Program-made: the position numbers and the translations under genes
Assembly (NCBI GenBank): GCA_964371155.1
Contig: CAYJLI010000026.1
Span: 1 to 32,878 of the forward strand
DNA from: CAYJEQ01 sp964371155
Lineage (GTDB): Bacteria > Bacillota > Clostridia > Oscillospirales > Ruminococcaceae
Direction: 5' to 3'
DNA length: 32,878 bases
Notes under the pieces: generated by a model
What the model was told of the DNA's origin: nothing
Databases searched by the model: none
Seen by the model: only the letters and a program-made list of their open reading frames with translations
Part shown: positions 1 to 7,716 of the stretch, in pieces
Layout of the letters: each line of letters opens with the position of its first letter
Numbering within the stretch: position 1 is the stretch's first letter

Positions 1-18
1 AGCTTTTTCAACATGATG

Positions 19-55
19 ATGCCATCATCACCGCTGTTTGCGGTAATGATGGCAT
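19..55. terminator. Stem-loop terminator at left edge
   Basis: A 16-bp stem (19-34 with 40-55, one C/A mismatch) closes a 5-nt loop. It lies 21 nt beyond the lrgB stop codon. The plus-strand flank (56-70) is T-rich while the minus-strand flank is not. It may therefore mainly terminate a plus-strand gene outside the window and also act on the lrgB transcript. Confidence 0.7.
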
Positions 56-75
56 ATTATTTGTTTTTATGAAGT

Positions 76-765
76 TTAAACAAGTCCTACAAAGAGCTGT
101 ACCAAAATCACAGTAACTATACCGCTGATAGCTATCGAAAGACTGCTCATAGCGCCCTCAACTTCGCCTATCTCCATCGCCTTTGCAGTGCCCATTGCAT
201 GGCTTGCAGAGCCAATGGCAATCCCCTTTGCTATGGGGCTTTTTATGCGAAATAGCTTAAGTGCAGACACTGCAATCAAATTGCCAAATATCCCCGTAAG
301 AATAATAACAGCAACAGTAATATCACCAATTCCCCCAATCTCTTCGCTTAAGGGGAGCCCTATTGCACTGGTTATCGACTTTGGAAGCAGTGTGAAGTAC
401 TGTGTATCCGAAAGCGAGAGTAAAACAGCGAGTATATATGTGGTGAAACAGCTTGTGAGCACACCCGATACTATACCTGCCATAATCGCCATGAAGTTTT
501 TCTTTAGCACCTGAAGTTGCCTGTAAAGTGGAAGTGCAAGGCAGATTGTGGTAGGGGTGAGAAAGTAGCTTACATGTGAAGCGGTGGCGTTATATGTTTC
601 GTAATCAATATCAAATACTAATAGCAATGATATTACAATTGCTATTGCGATAATTATCGGGTTAAAAATCTCTTTTCCGCTTTTTTGCCTGATCATAAAA
701 GCGATTAGATAGGCGGCAAGTGTTATGGCAGTACCAAAATACACCGAGGTTGTAATAATCTCCAT
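76..765 (-). CDS. lrgB: LrgB-family membrane protein, likely pyruvate/3-carbon transport subunit
   Basis: This 229-residue multi-pass membrane protein has the LrgB/CidB/YohK family pattern. The conserved C-terminal half contains SHAMGTAKAMEIGEVEGAMS followed by a last hydrophobic helix. The family was first described as antiholin-like. Later work on B. subtilis PftAB (YsbAB) and S. mutans LrgAB showed pyruvate transport. The ATG overlaps the lrgA stop by one base and is preceded by AGGAGGGG, so the two are translationally coupled. It is the last gene of lctP-ldh-lrgA-lrgB. That context favours a pyruvate or lactate exchange role over a lysis role. Family is certain; substrate is inferred. Confidence 0.9.
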   Translation of the reverse strand: MEIITTSVYFGTAITLAAYLIAFMIRQKSGKEIFNPIIIAIAIVISLLLVFDIDYETYNATASHVSYFLTPTTICLALPLYRQLQVLKKNFMAIMAGIVSGVLTSCFTTYILAVLLSLSDTQYFTLLPKSITSAIGLPLSEEIGGIGDITVAVIILTGIFGNLIAVSALKLFRIKSPIAKGIAIGSASHAMGTAKAMEIGEVEGAMSSLSIAISGIVTVILVQLFVGLV

Positions 766-1115
766 TATGACCCCTCCTTTTTCACCAAAAGCTGTGTGAG
801 GTGTCCACTTACAAACATTACAATAAGCGTAATGGGAAATATACTTATCACAATGGCGAGAAACATCGAGCGGATATTATCAAAATTATTCATAATACCA
901 ACCCCCGACGGAATGAACATAACCCCCATAACACTTATGAGAAAGGCGCTGGTGTCGGATATATGCTCGGGCTTTATAATCTTAGCGCAGAGCAGTAAAA
1001 ACAAAATTATCATACCGTATATGCCAGCGGGGATGGGGAGTGGTATGAAAAATTTTAGCAGTTCAGAAATGAAGGTGATAAAAAGGATGATGCCAAGTTG
1101 TTTTAGATATTTCAT
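765..1115 (-). CDS. lrgA: LrgA/CidA-family membrane protein
   Basis: This 116-residue protein has about four hydrophobic segments and the family pattern PIPAGIYGMIILFLLLCAK near residues 27-45. It ends in a basic tail (LLVKKEGS). LrgA is the small partner of LrgB in a two-component membrane transporter, described in other bacteria as pyruvate-specific and also studied as a modulator of murein hydrolases. The start codon overlaps the dehydrogenase stop (ATGA) and its stop overlaps the lrgB start, so the three genes form one tightly coupled unit. Family assignment is firm; physiological substrate is an inference from the lactate context. Confidence 0.9.
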   Translation of the reverse strand: MKYLKQLGIILFITFISELLKFFIPLPIPAGIYGMIILFLLLCAKIIKPEHISDTSAFLISVMGVMFIPSGVGIMNNFDNIRSMFLAIVISIFPITLIVMFVSGHLTQLLVKKEGS

Positions 1116-2059
1116 ACAATACTGTCGGCAAGCTCCATATATTTGCGCATGTCATTACAGCATTTGTGGAATCTATCCTTCTCTTCTGCATTTAGAGGAA
1201 GCTCTACCACCTGTTCAACACCATTTCTGCCAACTACCGCAGGCACGCCCACGAATATATCATTTTCCTCGTATTCACCCTCTAAGTATGTGCTTACAGG
1301 TATAATTGCTTTGGAGTCCCTAAATATATGGTCAACTACCATGGCGGCGGTTGTTGCTATGCCAAATTCGGTGCAGAATTTACCTGCAAATGTTACCCAA
1401 GCGCCTTTTATTGCCTGAGTGCAAGCATCTTCACGGTCGAAATTAAATCTTTCATCCACCTTTGCCCATTCGTCGAGTGGCTTACCACCAAATCTTACAA
1501 CCGACCATGGTGCAAACTGAGAAGCGCCATGCTCACCTATCATATATGCATTTATCGAGCGATGGTCAATGGAAGTGAGCCTTGAAAGTACCGAGAGCAG
1601 GCGGGAGGTATCAAGCCCTGTGCCCGTGCCAAAAATGCGACCCTTAGGGAAGTTTAAGCGTTTTTGAAGCTGCCTTGTAATAATGTCGCAAGGGTTTGAG
1701 ATATTGAGTAAAATCCCATTAAATCCCGAAGCTTTAATTTTATCGGCAAAGCCGTTAACAGCATTTACATTGAAGTTTAGCTCGTCAATTCTGTCCTGAT
1801 TTTTGCGAAGCAAATCAATGTCGCCAACACAGTTTACAGCAATATCGCAATCCACAAGAGCATTGAAATCCCCTGTTTCAATGATTACTTTGTGCTTAAA
1901 ATAAGCCACACTATCACGCAGGTCCTGGCATTCGCTTATAGCTTTTTGATTATTTGCATCAATAAGCACTATTTCATCCGCAATACCCTGCACCGCTATG
2001 CTGTATGCCACATGAGCACCTACATGTCCAAGACCTATAATACCTACTTTTCTGTTCAT
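1112..2059 (-). CDS. ldh: L-lactate / L-2-hydroxyacid dehydrogenase
   Basis: This 315-residue NAD-dependent enzyme of the lactate/malate dehydrogenase superfamily interconverts a 2-oxoacid and an L-2-hydroxyacid. Visible motifs are the Rossmann loop G9-x-G11-x-x-G14, NAD-ribose-binding Asp34, substrate-loop Arg90, Asp150 and Arg153 in LDTSR, and catalytic His177 in IGEHG. The substrate-specificity loop (residues 79-90) lacks the Gln-Lys-Pro usual in lactate dehydrogenases. That, and the overall pattern, recalls L-2-hydroxyisocaproate dehydrogenases, so lactate is likely from context but not proven. It lies 31 nt after lctP with a good AGGAG site, and its stop overlaps lrgA. In this operon it probably oxidises imported lactate to pyruvate. 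Confidence 0.87.
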   Translation of the reverse strand: MNRKVGIIGLGHVGAHVAYSIAVQGIADEIVLIDANNQKAISECQDLRDSVAYFKHKVIIETGDFNALVDCDIAVNCVGDIDLLRKNQDRIDELNFNVNAVNGFADKIKASGFNGILLNISNPCDIITRQLQKRLNFPKGRIFGTGTGLDTSRLLSVLSRLTSIDHRSINAYMIGEHGASQFAPWSVVRFGGKPLDEWAKVDERFNFDREDACTQAIKGAWVTFAGKFCTEFGIATTAAMVVDHIFRDSKAIIPVSTYLEGEYEENDIFVGVPAVVGRNGVEQVVELPLNAEEKDRFHKCCNDMRKYMELADSIV

Positions 2060-2090
2060 AAAATTAATCTCCTATATTTAATTTAATTAT

Positions 2091-3632
2091 TTATTGACCG
2101 AAATTTGGGAAGAGTACCAATGTATATAGTAAGGAAAGTGCCATATATAATAGCAAAATTATACCAAATGATTTTAGCGTAATCTTCATAACTTTGTTTT
2201 CATTGCCAACCTCACCAACTGTTGCACAAGCTGCAACGGTGTTGTTTGGGCAGATGAGATTTCCAAGCGCCGCACCTGAATTTTGCCCTGCAAAAACTGT
2301 TATTGGGTTCATACCAAGTGTTAAAGCGGCTTCGGTGTGAAGCCCAGCAAACATAATGTTTGAGCCAAGCCCCGTGCCAGTAATAAATGAGCCGATTGCA
2401 CCGATAAACACCGCCGCAGCAGGATATAATCCACCAGCGAGAGAAGCGATATCATTCGCAATTAACGACATCATGCCAGTTGTGCCGGACTGCATTATAT
2501 ATGAAACCACAAGCAAGCTACCCATTGTTATAAGTACGGGGAATATGCTCATTATAGTTCTTTTGCATATGTCGGAAAATTGTGAGAATTTCACGCCGAG
2601 AGTTATTGCACCGAGCACAGCACAGATAAATATTACCGTATCCACCCACACAATATATCCAAATGTGCAGATGAGGGCAAAGCCGTCTTCAATAAAATAT
2701 GGAACCCCGTATCTTACAGCGGGTAAAAGTATCATCATATATATGTAGGGTGAGAGTGCTCTAAAGGAAGAGAAATGCTGTTTTGCATGGTCTATTTTAT
2801 ATTTAAATTCGTCGGGAGTTTTTATCCTTACCATCTTTACAAATATAACAGTTAAAATCATGCTAATGATGCCAGTACCCATCGAAGTAAATTCCGGGCC
2901 TACAAAATTACTGAGTAAAAACATAGTTAAACCAGTGGTTATTCCACTGTAAAAGAGATAGGGCACAATGCCTTTAAAACCTTTTTTGCCAAAAGCGATT
3001 AAAACCATTAAGAAGGGAATAATCATTACGCCGAACATGTGAATTCTACCAACCATAGCAGAATTGAGTGCGGCAGTTGAGAGACCCTCGTCCACGAGGA
3101 ATTGCCCCCCTGTGATAGTTGTAAGGCCTGCACCACCCCAAGAAGGTGGAGTTGCATCACCCAAAAGTGCAATTGCAATGGATGTGATTGGATCAAATCC
3201 GAGAGCTACCAAAAAAGGAGCAGCAATAGCAGCAGGAGCACCCGCACCGGCGGCACCCTCTAAAAATATGGGGAACATTAAACCAACTACAATAAGCTGA
3301 ACACGTCTATCCACACCACTGATTTTTGCCACAGTGGTCTTTACATCATCCATAGCTTTTGTTTCTTTAAGAACATTGAGTATTACGAAAGCGCCAAAGA
3401 CCATTGCTACAATCTTAAGACCTTCTTTAACACCCTTCCAAAGATGTGCATCAATAACAGCTACATTTTCTTTAAATGCCAAGCCATTTACATTGAAGTA
3501 GGTGAATGCCAAGAAAATAGTCCAGATAAGTGCTACTGGTGCTACCTGTTTAGCAGGTCTTTTAAGTAGCATGATGCCTAAAAGTACAAATATGATGGGA
3601 CTGAGTGCTAAAATGAAATTGAAAAACTGCAT
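2091..3632 (-). CDS. lctP: L-lactate permease, LctP/LldP family
   Basis: This 513-residue polytopic membrane protein matches the lactate permease family. It is hydrophobic throughout, with conserved Gly/Ala-rich stretches such as FLEGAAGAGAPAAIAAPFL (about residues 121-139), GDATPPSWGGAG, and a C-terminal GQNSGAALGNLICPNN. The family imports lactate or glycolate by proton symport across the cytoplasmic membrane. Length is typical (about 500-550). It is the first gene of the lactate operon and starts at an ATG behind AAGGAGA. A consensus promoter sits about 45 bases upstream with an inverted repeat across the -10 box, so expression is probably repressor-controlled. Confidence in the family is high; lactate versus glycolate cannot be told from sequence alone. 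Confidence 0.93.
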   Translation of the reverse strand: MQFFNFILALSPIIFVLLGIMLLKRPAKQVAPVALIWTIFLAFTYFNVNGLAFKENVAVIDAHLWKGVKEGLKIVAMVFGAFVILNVLKETKAMDDVKTTVAKISGVDRRVQLIVVGLMFPIFLEGAAGAGAPAAIAAPFLVALGFDPITSIAIALLGDATPPSWGGAGLTTITGGQFLVDEGLSTAALNSAMVGRIHMFGVMIIPFLMVLIAFGKKGFKGIVPYLFYSGITTGLTMFLLSNFVGPEFTSMGTGIISMILTVIFVKMVRIKTPDEFKYKIDHAKQHFSSFRALSPYIYMMILLPAVRYGVPYFIEDGFALICTFGYIVWVDTVIFICAVLGAITLGVKFSQFSDICKRTIMSIFPVLITMGSLLVVSYIMQSGTTGMMSLIANDIASLAGGLYPAAAVFIGAIGSFITGTGLGSNIMFAGLHTEAALTLGMNPITVFAGQNSGAALGNLICPNNTVAACATVGEVGNENKVMKITLKSFGIILLLYMALSLLYTLVLFPNFGQ

Positions 3633-3659
3633 TTAACTAAATCTCCTTTTGGTTGCAAG

Positions 3660-3706
3660 ATGTATAATACATTGAATATTATACATTAGTAGCATAGTGC
3701 TGTCAA
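3660..3706 (-). promoter_or_regulatory. lctP promoter with operator-like inverted repeat
   Basis: On the minus strand TTGACA (3701-3706) and TATAAT (3678-3683) are separated by exactly 17 bp, a perfect sigma-A promoter. The predicted start is near 3671, about 39 nt before the lctP ATG. An inverted repeat, ATGTATAAT (3660-3668) and ATTATACAT (3678-3686), covers the -10 box and start site. The left arm is also part of a 13-bp palindrome, ATGTATAATACAT (3660-3672). This is the geometry of a repressor operator. The regulator is not in the window. Confidence 0.8.
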
Positions 3707-3767
3707 TGAAAAAAGGCGGAAAAAGACCACTTGCGTTGTATAAAAATCGATATTATGAATAAAATTC

Positions 3768-3820
3768 CAAAAAAAATAATTGCCACTGCTGTAAAAAAAT
3801 AATACAGAAATGGCAATTAT
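3768..3820 (-). terminator. Rho-independent terminator of the redoxin gene
   Basis: Arms ATAATTGCCA (3776-3785) and TGGCAATTAT (3811-3820) pair perfectly over 10 bp. An inner CTGT/ACAG stem lies beyond a symmetric 3x3 internal loop. On the minus strand the hairpin is followed directly by eight T residues (3769-3776 complement). It lies about 100 nt beyond the redoxin stop and insulates lctP from upstream transcription. Confidence 0.8.
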
Positions 3821-3920
3821 AAAAAGTAAAATAAGCTTTAAATATAAAGGATTTTTTTAGTTTTGCTATGGTGCTAAATGCAGAAAAAATTAATTTCGAG
3901 TACTGCGCACAAGCAAGGTT

Positions 3921-4466
3921 TTATATCTTAGCAAGCATTTCGGCAACTGTGGGCATATCCATAATATTACTTGCATAATGGGCTTCTTTCACTGTTAAAT
4001 CAGGATTTACAAAGAAGAAAGCAGGAAGCTGCTCTTCTATTCCCTCATAATCGCCATGCTCAAATCCTGCTTCCTTAGCAGCTGCAACTTTAATTTTAAA
4101 CTCCGGCATTTTATCACCTATGAGCGCTGCCATATCTGCGGCAGGATTAATTTCAAGCGCCTTATACATCTGCAAAGTGTCATCACAAATTAACTCAAAT
4201 GGAAGGGTGTTTCCCTTTAAATCTCTGAGCACTGTCGAAGTAGGGGACTGCATTAAAACAACAACATTTACCCCCTTATCTGTAAACTCAGAATATCTTT
4301 GTGATAATAGATGAACATCATAAATGCAAACTGTGCACCCGATATAACGAAGCACCATAAACATTGTAGGCTTACCACCTACAAGCTCTTCTATGGATGT
4401 ACCGCTTTTTGTGGCGGTGTTTACTGTGAAATTAGGCATTTTATCGCCTTGTAATAATCTTGGCAT
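3921..4466 (-). CDS. Thioredoxin-fold redoxin (AhpC/TSA-like) with CxxC
   Basis: This protein of about 181 residues has a peroxiredoxin/thioredoxin-like fold. The N-terminal pattern (GDKMPNFTV) is followed by a predicted active-site strand ending RYIGCTVC, giving a C-T-V-C pair near residue 50-53. A later FFFVNPDLTV strand is typical of AhpC/TSA-like proteins. The family reduces peroxides or disulfides with a cysteine thiol. An upstream TTG and ATG are in frame, but the AAGGAG box sits best (9 nt) before the ATG at 4464-4466, so I start there. It appears monocistronic, with a terminator downstream. The exact substrate is unknown. Confidence 0.75.
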   Translation of the reverse strand: MPRLLQGDKMPNFTVNTATKSGTSIEELVGGKPTMFMVLRYIGCTVCIYDVHLLSQRYSEFTDKGVNVVVLMQSPTSTVLRDLKGNTLPFELICDDTLQMYKALEINPAADMAALIGDKMPEFKIKVAAAKEAGFEHGDYEGIEEQLPAFFFVNPDLTVKEAHYASNIMDMPTVAEMLAKI

Positions 4467-4636
4467 ACTCATACTCTCCTTCAATACAATATTGTTAAAT
4501 TTAAAGTAGTACTTAATATTTCCTATCTCTTTTACAGTATTGTATATGAGAAAAGATAAATGGAAAAACCTACTCCAATATACATTTTATAACAATGAAA
4601 TAATAATTTCAAGTGCAATTTAACTAAGTGAGCAAA

Positions 4637-5686
4637 TTATTCCTCCTTAAAATAAAACATCACTCCGAGCAAAACAATAGGAGCTATAAGCATACCACCA
4701 ACTCCGAAAAAGCGGAGCCCGAAAAACATTGAGACAGTTGTCGCAAGTGGATCAAGGCCTATCTGGTCGCCTATAATTTTAGGCTCTGCAATATTTCTCA
4801 CAAAGGATATTATGGCAAATAGTATTAGTATCCCCCAGCCTAAAAAGCTCTCGCCTATTAAAATAGCGCCAATTCCCCAAGGTAGAAGCACTAAACCACT
4901 CCCGATTACAGGGAGGAGGTCGAGAAGTGATATTAAAAAAGAGAGTGCAAAAAAATTATCTACTCCAAGAAGCCAAAGCCCGAAAAGAAGCTCTGCAAAT
5001 GTTAAAAGCATAATTATTATATAGCCACGAATGGTTGCAAAAAGTGTGTTCTTTAAAAAATCGGCAAGCCTTACCAAGGAATAGTGATTATTTTGCGGTA
5101 TTGCAACCTTTAAAATATCCTTTACGCCGTCATAATTTCTGCTGATTAGCAGCGATGATATAATGGTGAAAATTATTGTTATTACAGTAAGCGGCATATT
5201 CGAAGCGAAAGCGGTAAGAACCCCCACGATGTTCTCGGATATACTGCTAATTAAGCTTAAGGATATATTTGTGAATATCCCCATAAATTCTTTCATGCCC
5301 TCCCCTAAAAAAGGCAGATATTCATCGCTTACTCCACTAAAAATACTTTTACCACTCTCTTCGGCGGTTGTTATCACCGAGCTATATAGTGTGGGCAGAT
5401 AATCGGCTATTGAGGCAAATTGCCCCACCATATACATCAGAAACATCCATATAGCCGCACCGCCAACAGCATAAAATCCGATGACTGTCAAAACCGATGC
5501 AAGGCCCTTTGGTAAATGCAGTTTATTGTTTAAAAAGCTCACCGTCGGACGCAAAATATAGGATATGGCAAAGCCGAGGCAGAAGGGCAAAAAGCCTGGG
5601 ATTAAGTATTTTATTCCTATAAATATCGCCACTGCCCAAAGTGCGAAATAAAAGAAATTGATTATAAAACTAAGCCTTTTCTCCAA
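4637..5686 (-). CDS. ytvI: AI-2E / YtvI-family sporulation-type membrane protein
   Basis: This protein of about 349 residues has roughly seven to eight membrane segments. It matches the AI-2E transporter-like (UPF0118) superfamily and resembles the YtvI subgroup found in spore formers. Diagnostic C-terminal features are DLLPVIGSGLVLLPWG and then the RNIAEPKIIGDQIGLDP and FFGLRFFGVGGMLIAP stretches. An ATG at 5726-5728 is in frame but has no ribosome binding site. GGAGGTGG (5691-5698) lies at ideal distance before the TTG at 5684-5686, which I prefer. It is transcribed divergently from the threonine operon. YtvI has been linked to sporulation in B. subtilis, but its substrate is unknown. Confidence 0.78.
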   Translation of the reverse strand: MEKRLSFIINFFYFALWAVAIFIGIKYLIPGFLPFCLGFAISYILRPTVSFLNNKLHLPKGLASVLTVIGFYAVGGAAIWMFLMYMVGQFASIADYLPTLYSSVITTAEESGKSIFSGVSDEYLPFLGEGMKEFMGIFTNISLSLISSISENIVGVLTAFASNMPLTVITIIFTIISSLLISRNYDGVKDILKVAIPQNNHYSLVRLADFLKNTLFATIRGYIIIMLLTFAELLFGLWLLGVDNFFALSFLISLLDLLPVIGSGLVLLPWGIGAILIGESFLGWGILILFAIISFVRNIAEPKIIGDQIGLDPLATTVSMFFGLRFFGVGGMLIAPIVLLGVMFYFKEE

Positions 5687-5928
5687 AAATCCACCTCCAA
5701 ACCCAAGTAGTCGTCCGATAGAGCGCATGAAAATATATTGATATACATATTATTATGTCGCAACTTACTTTGATAAAACAAATAGTTTCAACTAAGAGAA
5801 AAATTACCAGTTTGTTCCCGAGTGGGAAACACATGTGTTTCTAAATGCCAAAAAAATTCCATCAGTATGAACTCATTTTGTAGCTTTCTCCAAAATGAGT
5901 TTAATTAGCAAAAAAATGAAAAATACTA
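5687..5928. other. Divergent intergenic region with two palindromes
   Basis: No gene is visible between the ytvI-like start and the threonine-operon promoter. It contains a perfect 14-bp palindrome AAACACATGTGTTT (5827-5840). It also has an 11-bp perfect inverted repeat, AACTCATTTTG (5870-5880) and CAAAATGAGTT (5891-5901), with a 10-nt loop and no adjoining T-run. A shorter TTCCC/GGGAA hairpin lies at about 5815-5828. These look more like protein-binding sites or an RNA structure than a terminator. Confidence 0.6.
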
Positions 5929-5957
5929 TTGTTTTTTTGTGCAATAAGTGATAATAT
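5929..5957 (+). promoter_or_regulatory. Sigma-A promoter of the threonine operon
   Basis: TTGTTT (5929-5934) and TAATAT (5952-5957) are 17 bp apart, giving a start near 5964. AGGAGG (5985-5990) follows, 7 nt before the ATG at 5998. The leader is only about 34 nt, leaving no room for a T-box or leader-peptide attenuator. Confidence 0.7.
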
Positions 5958-5997
5958 TGTTCTTAGTGAAAAACAACCGTTTTCAGGAGGTGGACTA

Positions 5998-6438
5998 ATG
6001 GAATCCAATAAATTTTTAATTGTTGAGTCTAAAACTTTGCCCGAAGTCTTTTTAAAAGTGATTTATGCCAAAAAGCTTTTAGCGCAGGGAAAAGCAAAAA
6101 ACGCCTCTGAAGCAGCGAGGGTGGCTGGGGTGTCACGCAGTGCTTTTTACAAATATAAAGATAGCGTATATGCCTACGACAGAGAGATGGCAATACATAC
6201 AATAACAATGTCGATAATACTGGAAGATGAACCAGGGGTGCTCTCAAATCTATTGACCGAAATATACAAATTCCATGCCAACATAATAACGGTTAATCAA
6301 AATATACCGGTGGATGGCGTAGCGGCTGTTTCAATTTCGGCTAAAGTCAATACAGAGCATTATGATGAAGAAACCTTTCTTTCCTCGGTAGCACGTGTGC
6401 CCGGCGTGGTTGAAATAAAGAATATATCGGGCAGATAA
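5998..6438 (+). CDS. ACT-domain protein, PheB/UPF0735 family
   Basis: This 146-residue protein has two parts. Residues about 1-60 form a helical region with a recognisable helix-turn-helix (NASEAARVAGVSRSAFYKYK). Residues about 70-146 form an ACT domain (TITMSIILEDEPGVLSNLLT), the amino-acid-sensing fold. This is the UPF0735/PheB architecture, often encoded next to homoserine dehydrogenase in Bacillota. The start is the ATG with AGGAGG 7 nt upstream; a longer in-frame upstream extension has no ribosome binding site. As first gene of the operon it is a good candidate for an amino-acid-responsive local regulator, but that role is inferred. Confidence 0.88.
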   Translation: MESNKFLIVESKTLPEVFLKVIYAKKLLAQGKAKNASEAARVAGVSRSAFYKYKDSVYAYDREMAIHTITMSIILEDEPGVLSNLLTEIYKFHANIITVNQNIPVDGVAAVSISAKVNTEHYDEETFLSSVARVPGVVEIKNISGR

Positions 6439-6469
6439 ATTGCCGGAGAATAAGAATTGGAGATAAGAG

Positions 6470-7699
6470 ATGATTAAAATTGCGGTACTTGGTTATGGAG
6501 TAGTCGGCTCTGGGACTGTGGAAATTGCAGAGAAAAACTCTAAAATAATCGCCAAAAGACTTGGGGAAGAGCTCAGCGTAAAATACATATTGGACAGACG
6601 AGAATTTGAAGGCGACCCCAATAAAGATAAAATAGTTAATGATTTTCAGATAATCTTAGAGGACAAAGAAGTGAGTGTAGTAGTGGAAGCGATGGGTGGG
6701 GTAGAGCCTGCATACAGTTTTGCTAAAGCGAGTATTTTAGCAGGCAAAAGTGTGGTAACATCCAACAAAGCCGTGGTTGCGGTGCATGGAGCAGAGCTTC
6801 TTTCACTGGCACGGGAAAATAAAGTGAGCTTTTTATTCGAGGCAAGTGTGGGCGGAGGAATCCCCGTGCTAAGGCCGATGTACACCTCATTTAAAGGCGA
6901 TGTGATAACCGAAATCGCAGGGATACTAAATGGCACTACAAACTTTATCCTATCCAAAATGACCGCAGAAGGATACTGCTTTGATAACGCTTTAAAAATG
7001 GCACAAAAGCTTGGATATGCTGAAGCAGATCCAACCGATGATGTAGAGGGATATGACGCGGCAAGGAAAATAGCAATACTTGCCTCCCTCGCATTCGGAA
7101 AACAGCTTGATTATAAAGATATTTACACCGAGGGTGTTACAAAAGTTTCGGCGAAAGATAATCTATACGCCAAAAGTATCGGCGGTGTAATTAAACTTGT
7201 TGCAAGGGCAAAACTTCTTCCAAACGGAAAAATTTCTGCAATGGTTACACCTGCAATAGTTATGAACAATAGTCAATTTGCCACTGTCAACGATGTGTTT
7301 AACTGTGTGATGGTAAAAGGCGAAATGGTTGGAGAAGTGATATTCTACGGGCAGGGCGCAGGCAAACTTGCAACAGCTTCGGCGATGATTGCCGATGTAA
7401 TGGAAGCTGCCACCATTGGCAATAATCCCTCACTCTACTGGCAAGAGGGAAATAATGAAATGGTTGAAAACCGTAAAAGCTATGCAGTGGATGCCTGTGT
7501 GAGATTTAAAGATGCGGACACTCAGCTAATAGAGAAAGTTTTCCCAAACAGCTCAAAGGTGAATGTGGAGCATATGGACGAGGGTGAAATAGCTTACTGC
7601 GTGGGAAGCGAAACAGAAAGCGAACTTGAAGAAGGTCTTATAAAGCTTGAAGCAGAGGGTGTAAAACTCACTTCTGTTATCAGAATACTAAACTACTGA
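6470..7699 (+). CDS. hom: Homoserine dehydrogenase
   Basis: This 409-residue NAD(P)-dependent enzyme reduces aspartate semialdehyde to homoserine, the branch to threonine and methionine. The N-terminal Rossmann loop is G8-x-G10-x-x-G13. The central catalytic region shows GILNGTTNFIL and GYAEADPTDDVEGYDAARK. The last 80 or so residues look like the C-terminal ACT regulatory domain usual in this length class. It starts at an ATG behind GGAGATAAG, 31 nt after the ACT protein, and is followed by thrB 17 nt later. Feedback by threonine is expected from the ACT domain but not demonstrated here. Confidence 0.95.
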   Translation: MIKIAVLGYGVVGSGTVEIAEKNSKIIAKRLGEELSVKYILDRREFEGDPNKDKIVNDFQIILEDKEVSVVVEAMGGVEPAYSFAKASILAGKSVVTSNKAVVAVHGAELLSLARENKVSFLFEASVGGGIPVLRPMYTSFKGDVITEIAGILNGTTNFILSKMTAEGYCFDNALKMAQKLGYAEADPTDDVEGYDAARKIAILASLAFGKQLDYKDIYTEGVTKVSAKDNLYAKSIGGVIKLVARAKLLPNGKISAMVTPAIVMNNSQFATVNDVFNCVMVKGEMVGEVIFYGQGAGKLATASAMIADVMEAATIGNNPSLYWQEGNNEMVENRKSYAVDACVRFKDADTQLIEKVFPNSSKVNVEHMDEGEIAYCVGSETESELEEGLIKLEAEGVKLTSVIRILNY

Positions 7700-7716
7700 G
7701 TTTGGGGTGAAAGTTT

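Noticed and set aside
76..1115. LrgAB as a phage holin/antiholin module
   Set aside because: No phage or lysin genes are nearby, and the genes are coupled to a lactate permease and dehydrogenase; transport is the better reading.
5726..5728. ATG start of the YtvI-like protein
   Set aside because: No ribosome site before it, whereas a strong GGAGG precedes the in-frame TTG at 5684-5686.
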